Shown: one piece after another, positions 1 to 5,683 of the stretch | Position numbering within the stretch: the stretch's first letter is position 1 | Layout: each line of letters opens with the position of its first letter | Assembly (NCBI GenBank): GCA_027858275.1 | Contig: JAQIDA010000355.1 | Coordinates: 1 to 5,683 of the forward strand | Origin: Candidatus Kapaibacterium sp. | GTDB lineage: Bacteria; Bacteroidota; Ignavibacteria; Kapaibacteriales; UBA2268 | Length of the DNA stretch: 5,683 nucleotides | Direction: 5' to 3' | The notes under the pieces: model-generated | The model's database searches: none | What the model was told of the DNA's origin: nothing | Seen by the model: the letters and a program-made list of their open reading frames with translations, nothing else | Translations under genes and position numbers: made by a program

Positions 1-11
1 GTGATAAAGTT

Positions 12-43
12 ATTGCAATTATTGACAATATTATCTATATTGT
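12..43 (+). promoter_or_regulatory. Candidate promoter with nested palindromes upstream of the LRR lipoprotein gene
   Basis: An ATTG at 12-15 is followed, after 20 bases, by TATATTGT at 36-43. This resembles the Bacteroidota housekeeping pattern TTTG-N19/20-TAnnTTTG and would place the transcript start near base 50, ahead of the ribosome site at 71. The same stretch holds ATTGCAAT (12-19), ATTGACAAT (21-29) and the inverted repeat CAATAT/ATATTG (26-31 and 37-42). These could be operator half-sites. A TTGACA at 22-27 has no good TATAAT partner. The region is very AT-rich, so chance matches are likely; this is inference from spacing only. Confidence 0.3.
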
Positions 44-70
44 TGTAATTATTGTTGTTTCTATATACTT

Positions 71-76
71 GAGGAG
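71..76 (+). promoter_or_regulatory. Ribosome binding site of the LRR lipoprotein gene
   Basis: GAGGAG lies 6 bases before the ATG at 83, a strong Shine-Dalgarno match. It fixes the start, which is also the start that gives a proper lipoprotein signal peptide. Confidence 0.75.
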
Positions 77-82
77 CTTATT

Positions 83-1354
83 ATGTTGAAGAATATCACA
101 TTGTTATTTCTTGTTTTAATATTAATCGTCGCTTGCGGTGATTCATCAAGCGATCCCAATGATAAGGTTGAGACAGTCACAATCTCTTGTGAATTGTTAG
201 ATTCGCTATATTTAGAAAATTCACAGTCATTATATTTGGAATGGTATGGTTTAACCGAATTGCCGGATTGTATTGGAGAATGTGTTGATCTTAAAAATAT
301 GTATCTCAGTCGAAACGAATTAACATCACTACCAAATAGTATTTGTAATTTGACATTGCTAACAAGACTTGATATTTATGAAAACAAGTTAAACTCATTG
401 CCTGAGAATATCGGGAATTTATCTGAACTTACAACAATTAGCCTAGCTTTAAATAATTTAACTGAGTTGCCTGAGAGTTTTGGTAATTTAACAAAATTGA
501 AATCCATGTATCTGTTAATGAACAAACTATCGAGCTTGCCGGAATCAATGAGCAATTTAGATAATTTGACAGAACTTCATCTTTCTGAAAATAATCTTAC
601 CGCATTTCCTCCGGCAGTATGTGGTATGGCTTCACTCAGAAAAATTGATCTCTCTGATAATAGTATTGCGTCAATACCTTCTGAAATCGGTCAATTGAAA
701 TTTGTAGAAGAATTGGATTTGTCAAGGAACAGTCTAAGAGAAATCACAGTTGATATCAAGGGTATGGAAAAATTAACTAAATTGGAACTTGATTATAATG
801 AATTCAAGAATCTGCCCGAAAAAGTATGTGAACTTAACAAATTGGAAATCTTGAGTTTAAGAAAGAATCAGTTAACTACTCTGCCTGAGAATATTTATCA
901 AATGGACAGTCTGAAATATATATATTTGGACTACAACCATATTTCTGATTTTCCTCAATCAATTACTAACATGAAAAGTCTAAAAACTATATGGCTCATA
1001 GACAACGGAATGACCGAGTTGCCTGAAATAATCGGGGATATTGAATCATTGGATGATATTAATTTAGATCGAAATTTCATCACAAAATTTCCTGAAAGTC
1101 TTTCAAAGTCGAACATAAGACATTTGAATTTGGATAGTAATGGATTGAAGGAATTTCCCTCTGAGATATTTGAGATGAAAAAATTAAAATATCTTAGAAT
1201 CAGACGAAATAATATTAGCACTGTTCCTGAGGGAATCAGCAAATTATCAGGAACTCTAAAATATATTTGGATGCTCGGCAATCCAATGTCTGAAGAAGAA
1301 AAGGCTAAGTTAAAAGAGTATTTGCCTAATACAGCTGTTCTTTGGGATAGATGA
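83..1354 (+). CDS. Leucine-rich repeat lipoprotein, probably cell-surface or periplasmic
   Basis: This 423-residue protein begins with a lipoprotein signal: one Lys, a hydrophobic run, then the lipobox I-V-A-C with the lipidated Cys at residue 18. The next residues, GDSSSDPND, form an acidic, serine-rich tether, which in Bacteroidota can mark surface export (inference). From about residue 47 to 400 it consists of roughly 16 leucine-rich repeats, most exactly 23 residues long, of form LxxLxLxxNxLxxLPxxIxxLxx. Clear repeats start at residues 70, 93, 116, 139, 162, 185, 208, 231, 254, 277, 300, 323, 345, 368 and 392. The eighth (208-230) lacks the LP pair; those from 323 and 368 are 22 and 24 residues. 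The final repeat runs into a charged cap, residues 401-423. No enzyme domain is visible. Such solenoids usually bind proteins or glycans; the ligand is unknown. It stands alone, convergent with the next gene. The gene is clearly AT-richer than the dehydrogenase. Confidence 0.9.
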   Translation: MLKNITLLFLVLILIVACGDSSSDPNDKVETVTISCELLDSLYLENSQSLYLEWYGLTELPDCIGECVDLKNMYLSRNELTSLPNSICNLTLLTRLDIYENKLNSLPENIGNLSELTTISLALNNLTELPESFGNLTKLKSMYLLMNKLSSLPESMSNLDNLTELHLSENNLTAFPPAVCGMASLRKIDLSDNSIASIPSEIGQLKFVEELDLSRNSLREITVDIKGMEKLTKLELDYNEFKNLPEKVCELNKLEILSLRKNQLTTLPENIYQMDSLKYIYLDYNHISDFPQSITNMKSLKTIWLIDNGMTELPEIIGDIESLDDINLDRNFITKFPESLSKSNIRHLNLDSNGLKEFPSEIFEMKKLKYLRIRRNNISTVPEGISKLSGTLKYIWMLGNPMSEEEKAKLKEYLPNTAVLWDR

Positions 1355-1370
1355 ATATTGTTTTTTGTAG

Positions 1371-1396
1371 GAACAAGACAGCACGCTCTCTTGTTC
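1371..1396. terminator. Hairpin between convergent genes, possible two-way terminator
   Basis: GAACAAGA (1371-1378) and TCTTGTTC (1389-1396) form a perfect 8-bp stem around a 10-base loop, with a possible further G-T pair outside. It sits in the 56-bp gap between the ends of two convergent genes, where a shared terminator would be expected. There is no T-run after the stem in either direction; the T-run at 1361-1366 lies before it on the plus strand. It is therefore not a textbook intrinsic terminator. Confidence 0.4.
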
Positions 1397-1410
1397 TCAT
1401 AATTCAATTA

Positions 1411-2004
1411 TCAGAAATCAAGAAAATGCGCGAGATGTTCAGCGTCTTTTAAATGCACCAAAACCTCGTCATTCACAAGCGCGAGCACAGCTGCTTTTGC
1501 TTCATCAATATCAATTTTATGATTGAAAGCGAATCGCCAAATATCGATTGGTGCTAAGGATATTTCAAGGAGGAGGAGCTGGGGCGTAGTCAAAGTCTTA
1601 TTGTCCATAAAACGTTTTTTTACTGATTCAAGCAGTATCTCAGACTCTTTGTCAGTTATATGTGCTTCTGAAAAATAGTAGTTGTCAGTGTCTAAAAGAT
1701 CGCAAATCGGGAAGCCGCGGGCTTTAGTTTTTATTGCAGGCAACAAAGTTAGAGATACAATGTATGGCGGCAGATCGTCCCCGGCCCATAAATCATTCCA
1801 TACTTCCGGATCATTATTTTTTACCCATTCAAAGAATCTCAAATCCTTTTCGGGTAACATCATCATATTCGTATTGCCGTATTTCTTGACGAGCAGAGAG
1901 ACCATTTCCGCTGTCAAAGCATTGAAGAGGTCTTCCGGGAACTGTATATAGTTTTGATGTGCTATACTGTCTTCGCAGTATTCGAGTAAATCTTGTTCTG
2001 TCAT
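1411..2004 (-). CDS. Hypothetical protein, 197 residues, soluble, unknown function
   Basis: I do not recognise this protein. It has no signal peptide, no membrane segment and no catalytic motif I can name. The composition is acidic and rich in Leu, Asp and Glu, and reads as a mostly helical cytoplasmic protein. Visible landmarks are a tryptophan-rich stretch at residues 57-73 (FFEWVKNNDPEVWNDLW), a DDLPPY segment at 76-81, a GFPICDLLDTDNYYF segment at 97-111, a long charged helix at about 117-132, and a C-terminus with several His (184, 190, 193). No good Shine-Dalgarno sequence precedes the ATG at 2004; the 30 bases before it are nearly all A and T. The frame is open for its full length and reads as protein-like, unlike the fragmentary frames overlapping it. 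It is divergent from the aldehyde dehydrogenase, so the two could share a control region, but no functional link is evident. Confidence 0.75.
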   Translation of the reverse strand: MTEQDLLEYCEDSIAHQNYIQFPEDLFNALTAEMVSLLVKKYGNTNMMMLPEKDLRFFEWVKNNDPEVWNDLWAGDDLPPYIVSLTLLPAIKTKARGFPICDLLDTDNYYFSEAHITDKESEILLESVKKRFMDNKTLTTPQLLLLEISLAPIDIWRFAFNHKIDIDEAKAAVLALVNDEVLVHLKDAEHLAHFLDF

Positions 2005-2044
2005 TGTTTTTATATATATTTTTCAATAATACTACTTTTAGACA

Positions 2045-2090
2045 GTGACGGATTAAAACTTTAGGAAGTGTTGAAACTGAGTCCCGTCAC
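2045..2090. repeat. Inverted repeat GTGACGG/CCGTCAC in the divergent intergenic region
   Basis: GTGACGG at 2045-2051 and CCGTCAC at 2084-2090 form a perfect 7-bp inverted repeat separated by 32 bases. It lies in the 169-bp region between the divergent hypothetical gene and the dehydrogenase gene. The arms are richer in G and C than their surroundings, which makes pairing or a paired protein site plausible. No function can be assigned. Confidence 0.35.
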
Positions 2091-2103
2091 GAAGAACTCC
2101 TTC

Positions 2104-2135
2104 TTTGCATTTCTCATCTAAAACTCTTAGATTGT
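2104..2135 (+). promoter_or_regulatory. Candidate promoter of the aldehyde dehydrogenase gene
   Basis: TTTG at 2104-2107 is followed after 20 bases by TAGATTGT at 2128-2135, close to the Bacteroidota pattern TTTG-N19/20-TAnnTTTG. The transcript would begin near 2141, giving a leader of about 30 bases before the ATG at 2174. The -7 box has the same TAnnTTGT form as the candidate before the LRR gene. If correct, translation cannot start at the upstream ATG at 2105. Identified by eye only. Confidence 0.35.
2116..2132. promoter_or_regulatory. Operator-like dyad ATCTAA-N5-TTAGAT in the dehydrogenase promoter
   Basis: ATCTAA (2116-2121) and TTAGAT (2127-2132) form a perfect 6-bp inverted repeat with a 5-base spacer, 17 bp in all. 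It overlaps the proposed -7 box, the usual place for a repressor site. A second dyad, ATTGTC (2131-2136) with GACAAT (2147-2152), begins inside it and could fold as a hairpin in the leader. Both are short and in AT-rich DNA, so chance is possible. Confidence 0.3.
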
Positions 2136-2162
2136 CCAAAAATATAGACAATGTATTATTTC

Positions 2163-2167
2163 AGGAG
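2163..2167 (+). promoter_or_regulatory. Ribosome binding site that sets the dehydrogenase start
   Basis: AGGAG lies 6 bases before the ATG at 2174, with the same AGGAGCTT context as the site before the LRR gene. It decides in favour of 2174 over the in-frame ATG at 2105, which has no such site and would add 23 residues that do not look like the family's N-terminus. Confidence 0.75.
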
Positions 2168-2173
2168 CTTGCA

Positions 2174-3541
2174 ATGAGTTTTACAACTATAAATCCGGCT
2201 GACGGATCTGTCATAAAGGAATATCAGGAGCTGACCGCCGAGCAAATCAAGGCAAAAATCGCCGTTACTCATGCCGCTTACGGTCAATGGCGGAAGACAG
2301 ATATTAACTATCGCACCGGATTGATGCACAAAGCTGCTGCGGTTCTGCGTGAGGGCAAAGATAAATATGCAGAACTTATGGCAATTGAAATGGGGAAACC
2401 TATAGCTCAAGGAATCGCGGAAACTGAAAAATGTGCTTGGGTCTGCGATTACTATGCGGATAACGCCGCGGAACAACTAAAAGATATGCCGATTAAAACT
2501 GAAATGTCCGAGAGTTTTGTCACTTACCAACCCCTCGGTACAGTATTGGCTATTATGCCCTGGAATTTCCCGTTTTGGCAAGTTTTTCGATTTGCCGCGC
2601 CAACGCTTATGGCAGGAAACGCCGGTATGTTGAAACATTCTCGCAATACAATGGGCTGCGGAAAAGCTATAGAAGATGTATTCCGAAAGGCAGGATTTCC
2701 CGAAGGATTGTTCTCTAATCTTGTGATTGGCTCGGCACCGGTTGCGGATATAATTGCTGATGAAAGAATCATTGCCGTAACTTTGACCGGGTCCACTCCG
2801 GTAGGCAAAAAAGTTGCTGAATGCGCCGGACAAAACCTAAAGAAAACAGTCCTCGAGCTCGGCGGAAGTGATCCTTATGTAATTCTCGAAGATGCTGATT
2901 TAGAAGTCGCGGCCGTTTCCTGTGTAACCGGCAGAATGATTAACAGTGGTCAAAGCTGTATAGCAGCCAAAAGGTTCATTGTCGTAGAATCTGTTCGCGA
3001 GAAATTCGAAGAGCTTTGTGTTGCGGAAATGAAAAAATATGTGACCGGCGATCCTTTCGATCCAAAAGTGAATGTAGGGCCACAAGCACGCAAGGATCTT
3101 CAGACGGAAGTTGCTGAACAAGTCAGTATGAGCGTAGACGTCGGTGCAAAATGTCTGCTCGGCGGGGAAATTATCTATAGCGGCGGCTTCTTCTATCCTC
3201 CTACAATTCTGACAAATGTCAAAAAAGGAATGCCGGCCTACGACGAAGAGATATTCGGCCCCGTCGCTTCAATTATTTCCGCAAAAGATGAAGCTGAAGC
3301 TATTGCAATTGCCAATGACACGGAGTTCGGACTCGGCGCGGCAGTTTTTACCGAAGATATTGAGCGAGGCAAAAGAATCGCACGTGAAGAGCTACATGCA
3401 GGTGCTTGCTTTGTAAATGATTTTGTGCGATCCGATCCGCGTTTGCCTTTCGGCGGCATCAAACAATCGGGCTATGGCAGGGAGCTGTCTTTATTCGGTA
3501 TCCGCGAGTTTGTGAACATCAAATCAGTTGCCGTAAAATAG
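2174..3541 (+). CDS. sad: NAD(P)-dependent succinate-semialdehyde dehydrogenase, Sad/YneI-type aldehyde dehydrogenase
   Basis: The 455-residue protein belongs to the aldehyde dehydrogenase superfamily and closely resembles E. coli Sad (YneI, about 462 residues) rather than the longer GabD. The family oxidises succinate semialdehyde to succinate with NAD(P), closing 4-aminobutyrate breakdown in the cytoplasm; related enzymes accept other aldehydes. Visible motifs, numbered from the chosen start: IMPWNFP with oxyanion Asn131, cofactor-site Lys154, the nucleotide-binding LTGSTPVG (204-211), general-base Glu228 in LELGGSDP, nucleophile Cys262 in GQSCIAAKR, Glu359 in EEIFGPV, and FGGIKQSGYGRE near the C-terminus. 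Nothing essential is missing. Only one Cys is in the active-site loop, so a GabD/human-type redox switch is not expected. The start at 2174 has a good ribosome site and the typical INPADG opening. No transaminase or 4-aminobutyrate transporter is nearby, so the exact substrate is inferred. Confidence 0.93.
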   Translation: MSFTTINPADGSVIKEYQELTAEQIKAKIAVTHAAYGQWRKTDINYRTGLMHKAAAVLREGKDKYAELMAIEMGKPIAQGIAETEKCAWVCDYYADNAAEQLKDMPIKTEMSESFVTYQPLGTVLAIMPWNFPFWQVFRFAAPTLMAGNAGMLKHSRNTMGCGKAIEDVFRKAGFPEGLFSNLVIGSAPVADIIADERIIAVTLTGSTPVGKKVAECAGQNLKKTVLELGGSDPYVILEDADLEVAAVSCVTGRMINSGQSCIAAKRFIVVESVREKFEELCVAEMKKYVTGDPFDPKVNVGPQARKDLQTEVAEQVSMSVDVGAKCLLGGEIIYSGGFFYPPTILTNVKKGMPAYDEEIFGPVASIISAKDEAEAIAIANDTEFGLGAAVFTEDIERGKRIAREELHAGACFVNDFVRSDPRLPFGGIKQSGYGRELSLFGIREFVNIKSVAVK

Positions 3542-3549
3542 TTTTAAGT

Positions 3550-3599
3550 AAGAGATAATTATTGTCGGAGACATTCTGCTTATCTATTGACAATCTCTT
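3550..3599. terminator. Weak imperfect inverted repeat at the convergent ends of the dehydrogenase and polX genes
   Basis: ATTGTC (3561-3566) pairs with GACAAT (3589-3594), and beyond a 6-base bulge AAGAG (3550-3554) pairs with CTCTT (3595-3599). The structure spans the 38-bp gap and the last codons of polX. The plus-strand copy ends in TCTTTT. The loop of 22 bases and the bulge make it a poor terminator, but nothing better is visible in the gap. Confidence 0.22.
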
Positions 3600-5283
3600 T
3601 TACGAATTGCCGGTGATCGAGACAGTTGATGATATCATCTTTTGTCAGCCAAGCTTTTCGAGCGGCTTTCACACCTGTGAAGACGTCGCTCAAAGTGCTT
3701 GTCCTGTGAGAATCCGGATTGATTGCCAGTTTCAAGGATTTTTGTTTAGCGTAAATCGCGTCTTGCCAAGGCAAATCCAATCTGTATGGGTTACTGTTAA
3801 TCTCAATAATCTTTCCGTAGTCCGCCGCACAATCAATTATTGCCTTGATGTCTAATTCGTAGGCGGGACGAGCGAGAAGCAATCTGCCCGAAGGATGCCC
3901 GAGAATGTCAGTATAAGGATTTTTCAGAGCTTTGATAATTCGCGCTGTCATCTCTTCTTTTTTCATTGTAAACCCTGAGTGGATCGAGGCGACAATAATA
4001 TCAAAACTTTCGAGAACTTCATCGGGATAATCCAAAGATCCGTCGCTGAGAATATCTGATTCAATGCCTTTGACAATTTGGATGCCGAGATTTTCTTCAT
4101 TCAATTTGTCAATTTCCTCGTGCTGAGTTTTCACTTGATCTATAGTCAGACCTCCGGCATAAGCGGCTGCTCGGCTGTGGTCGCAGATCACGAAATATTC
4201 AAATCCGAGTTCTTTGGATTTGAGTGCCATTTCTTTTATGCTGTTTCGCCCGTCGCTCCATGTTGAATGACAGTGCAGCATACCTTTCAAATCAGAATCT
4301 TTTACTAATTCGGGGATGTTGTTTTTGGCTGCCGCTTCGACTGCTGATTTGTTTTCCCTGAGTTCAGGCGGAATAAATTGAATGCCGGCGGCATGGAAAA
4401 TATCATGCTCAGATTTGATTTCGATTTTCGTGCCGAGTTTTATCAAACCGCCTTCATTGACAGTGATTTGTTTGTCGTTCAAAAGATCATTCATCGCCGA
4501 CAAATAGTCAGAAGTTCCGGTCAGATGGTGGAGTTTGAAAAAATATTCAGCGGGCGTTGTTACGATAATCGTTATCGGCATTCCCTGTGATGTTTGGGGT
4601 CTGATTATACTGTCCTTATGATCAGTCTCGAATTTTATTGCCAATTCAGAAGCGGTTTGTTCTTTGTCTTTTGCCGCAAGCAGAATTACAATTTCGCTGA
4701 CAGTTTCTGTAAACCTCCGTATGTCTGAAACTAAATCAGCATGAATAGTATTGTCTTGATCTCTAAGAAAATTCAGCAGTATCTCTGCTTCATCCATTGC
4801 TTCTTGGCTTCTGTATCTGCCGCGGGAGGCTTTCAAGTGCTGGATATTATTGAGACATTTTTCTTGTGTGGCAGCGCCGAAACCTTTTGTGTTGCTAAGT
4901 GTATCGTTGATACAAGCGTTTTCCAGTTCTTCAATTGATGTGATATGAAGCTGCTCATACATTTGCTTGACTTTTTTGACGCCTATGCCCGGCAGTTTTG
5001 TGATTTCCGTCAATGATTCCGGAGTTTTGGTTTTCAGATTTTCGTAATATTCCATTGTGCCGTTATTGGCGAAATAGTCAGTGATTTTAGATGTCAACGC
5101 TTTGCCGAATCCGGGAATATTTCCAAGAGTTCCTTTTTTGATTTCTTCAGGCAGATTAATGTTCTCTTCAGTTAATATCTGAGCTGCGTTTATATAAGCT
5201 CGAGTTTTGAAGTGATTCTCGCCTGAGATTTCCAACAGGATCGCGATATTCTTTAAAATCTTTATAAGTTTTTTATCAGCCAT
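3580..5283 (-). CDS. polX: PolX-type protein: PHP-domain nuclease with a degenerate family X polymerase core
   Basis: The 567-residue length and domain order match bacterial PolX (B. subtilis, 570), a DNA repair protein combining gap-filling polymerase and 3'-5' exonuclease/AP endonuclease. Residues 1-150 form the 8-kDa-like and helix-hairpin-helix DNA-binding part (GNIPGFGKAL 54-63, LPGIGVKKVK 97-106, TKGFGAATQ 132-140). Residues about 160-310 are the polymerase core, but its site is ruined: the expected GSxRRxxExVxDxD reads SDIRRFTETVSEIV (186-199), so both Asp are Glu197 and Val199, and the third Asp is Thr238. The TGT of the nucleotide-binding loop survives (255-257). Residues 330-567 are an intact PHP domain with ligands His337, His339, Asp344, His369, Glu408, His435, His463, Asp524 and His526. 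It is thus probably a nuclease without polymerase activity (inference). The start lacks a clear ribosome site; CGTTATTAACG, an imperfect palindrome, lies at 5301-5311. DUF3078 gene is upstream. Confidence 0.93.
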   Translation of the reverse strand: MADKKLIKILKNIAILLEISGENHFKTRAYINAAQILTEENINLPEEIKKGTLGNIPGFGKALTSKITDYFANNGTMEYYENLKTKTPESLTEITKLPGIGVKKVKQMYEQLHITSIEELENACINDTLSNTKGFGAATQEKCLNNIQHLKASRGRYRSQEAMDEAEILLNFLRDQDNTIHADLVSDIRRFTETVSEIVILLAAKDKEQTASELAIKFETDHKDSIIRPQTSQGMPITIIVTTPAEYFFKLHHLTGTSDYLSAMNDLLNDKQITVNEGGLIKLGTKIEIKSEHDIFHAAGIQFIPPELRENKSAVEAAAKNNIPELVKDSDLKGMLHCHSTWSDGRNSIKEMALKSKELGFEYFVICDHSRAAAYAGGLTIDQVKTQHEEIDKLNEENLGIQIVKGIESDILSDGSLDYPDEVLESFDIIVASIHSGFTMKKEEMTARIIKALKNPYTDILGHPSGRLLLARPAYELDIKAIIDCAADYGKIIEINSNPYRLDLPWQDAIYAKQKSLKLAINPDSHRTSTLSDVFTGVKAARKAWLTKDDIINCLDHRQFVKEIVNR

Positions 5284-5439
5284 TATTCTTTTTGGTTTCT
5301 CGTTATTAACGTAAGTATAGGTAAACGATCCTCGATCGACTTTATGTTATACAGGCGTAATATTGGAGAATAAGACAGATTGTATTGTTGGGGAGATCCT
5401 TGTTTGGTCGCCCGGCATTGAATAATATAACTTCCGTCA
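5284..5439. other. 156-bp gap between the DUF3078 gene and polX
   Basis: No open frame longer than about 25 codons is present. Two small dyads are visible: CGATC/GATCG (5326-5330 and 5334-5338, loop of 3) and CGTTA/TAACG around a single T (5301-5311). Neither has a T-run that would make it a terminator. TATACTTA (minus strand, 5319-5312) resembles a -7 box for polX, but no TTTG is at the right distance. Confidence 0.3.
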
Positions 5440-5683
5440 TCAGAATTTATAAGAAAGTCCTACACCGAGAGCTTCTTTGAATTGCAATCGTCTGCCGTCT
5501 CCGGTTTTGGTTTTCACGTCGTCAATTATTTCGTATAAACGAACTTTTATATCGTGATCGTAAATCAGATGGGCAAAAACATTAGCAGAAATGAATTCAT
5601 TGACCTTCATTGTGACTGCGGTTTCCCAATCGACGTCTACGTTTAAGCGATTATCAACAATTTTATCAGTATAGTTATTAAAC
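5440..5683 (-). CDS. DUF3078-like outer-membrane protein, C-terminal 80 residues (partial)
   Basis: The minus strand stays open from the window edge to a TGA at 5442-5440; only the 3' end of the gene is present, so no start is visible. The 80 residues have alternating polar and hydrophobic stretches typical of beta-barrel strands. Examples are LNVDVDWETAVTMKV, FISANVFAHLIYDHDIKV and the ending LQFKEALGVGLSYKF, with the terminal Phe that outer-membrane barrels use for insertion. The 'W-E-T...M-K-V-N', 'LIYD-DIK' and 'QFKE-LGVGLSYKF' pattern is what I recall for the C-terminus of DUF3078 proteins of Bacteroidota, whose function is not established. Family assignment is from memory and covers only the tail. 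No intrinsic terminator is evident after it, and polX follows 156 bp downstream on the same strand, so read-through is possible. Confidence 0.75.
   Translation of the reverse strand, partial: FNNYTDKIVDNRLNVDVDWETAVTMKVNEFISANVFAHLIYDHDIKVRLYEIIDDVKTKTGDGRRLQFKEALGVGLSYKF

Noticed and set aside
955..1407. 150-codon open frame on the minus strand inside the LRR gene
   Set aside because: It runs antisense to the well-supported LRR lipoprotein frame, and its translation shows no family features; regular repeats of one strand easily leave the other strand open.
1829..2026. 65-codon minus-strand frame overlapping the start of the hypothetical gene
   Set aside because: It overlaps the N-terminal third of a longer, more protein-like frame and is rich in Arg and Tyr in a way typical of out-of-frame translation.
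2477..2833. 118- and 94-codon minus-strand frames (2477-2833 and 2524-2808) inside the dehydrogenase gene
   Set aside because: Both are antisense to catalytic parts of the dehydrogenase, have no ribosome site and no recognisable sequence.
2131..3594. The same ATTGTC/GACAAT pair occurs on both sides of the dehydrogenase gene (2131-2152 and 3561-3594), suggesting element ends
   Set aside because: These hexamers also occur elsewhere in the window (for example near 24, 1602 and 3991), the spacing differs, and no transposase or target duplication is seen.
3562..3855. 97-codon plus-strand frame starting right after the dehydrogenase
   Set aside because: It lies over the conserved C-terminal PHP motifs of polX on the other strand and has no ribosome site; it is a shadow.
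5326..5338. CGATC-CTC-GATCG as terminator of the DUF3078 gene
   Set aside because: The stem is only 5 bp, lies about 100 bases past the stop, and has no T-run after it on the minus strand.

Overview
The window looks like ordinary chromosome from a member of the Bacteroidota or the wider FCB group. The best lineage clue is the gene tail at the right edge, whose protein ends like the DUF3078 family, an outer-membrane protein family I associate with Bacteroidota. Promoter-like TAnnTTG boxes also fit that phylum. Two genes have clear AGGAG ribosome sites and two do not. I cannot name a genus.

Layout from left to right. (1) 83-1354, plus strand: a lipoprotein made almost entirely of 23-residue leucine-rich repeats, with a short palindrome-rich promoter region before it. 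(2) 1411-2004, minus strand: a 197-residue soluble protein that I do not recognise, convergent with the first gene across a 56-bp gap holding an 8-bp hairpin. (3) 2174-3541, plus strand: an aldehyde dehydrogenase of the short succinate-semialdehyde dehydrogenase (Sad/YneI) type with all catalytic residues. It is divergent from gene 2 across a 169-bp region carrying three dyads and a possible promoter. (4) 3580-5283, minus strand: a full-length PolX-type protein (helix-hairpin-helix, polymerase-X core, PHP domain), convergent with the dehydrogenase. (5) 5440-5683, minus strand: the last 80 codons of a DUF3078-like outer-membrane protein gene cut by the window edge, 156 bp upstream of polX.

The first four genes alternate in strand, so they do not form one operon, and nothing shows that they share a pathway. 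Only the DUF3078 gene and polX lie in the same direction, and the 156-bp gap makes co-transcription uncertain. No tRNA, rRNA, mobile element or CRISPR array was seen. No gene-free stretch exceeds 300 bases.

The most notable point is in PolX. Its nucleotidyltransferase domain has lost all three metal-binding aspartates and the GS motif, while all nine metal ligands of its PHP domain are present. It is therefore probably a nuclease on a dead polymerase scaffold rather than a polymerase. I saw no convincing wholly new multi-gene system.
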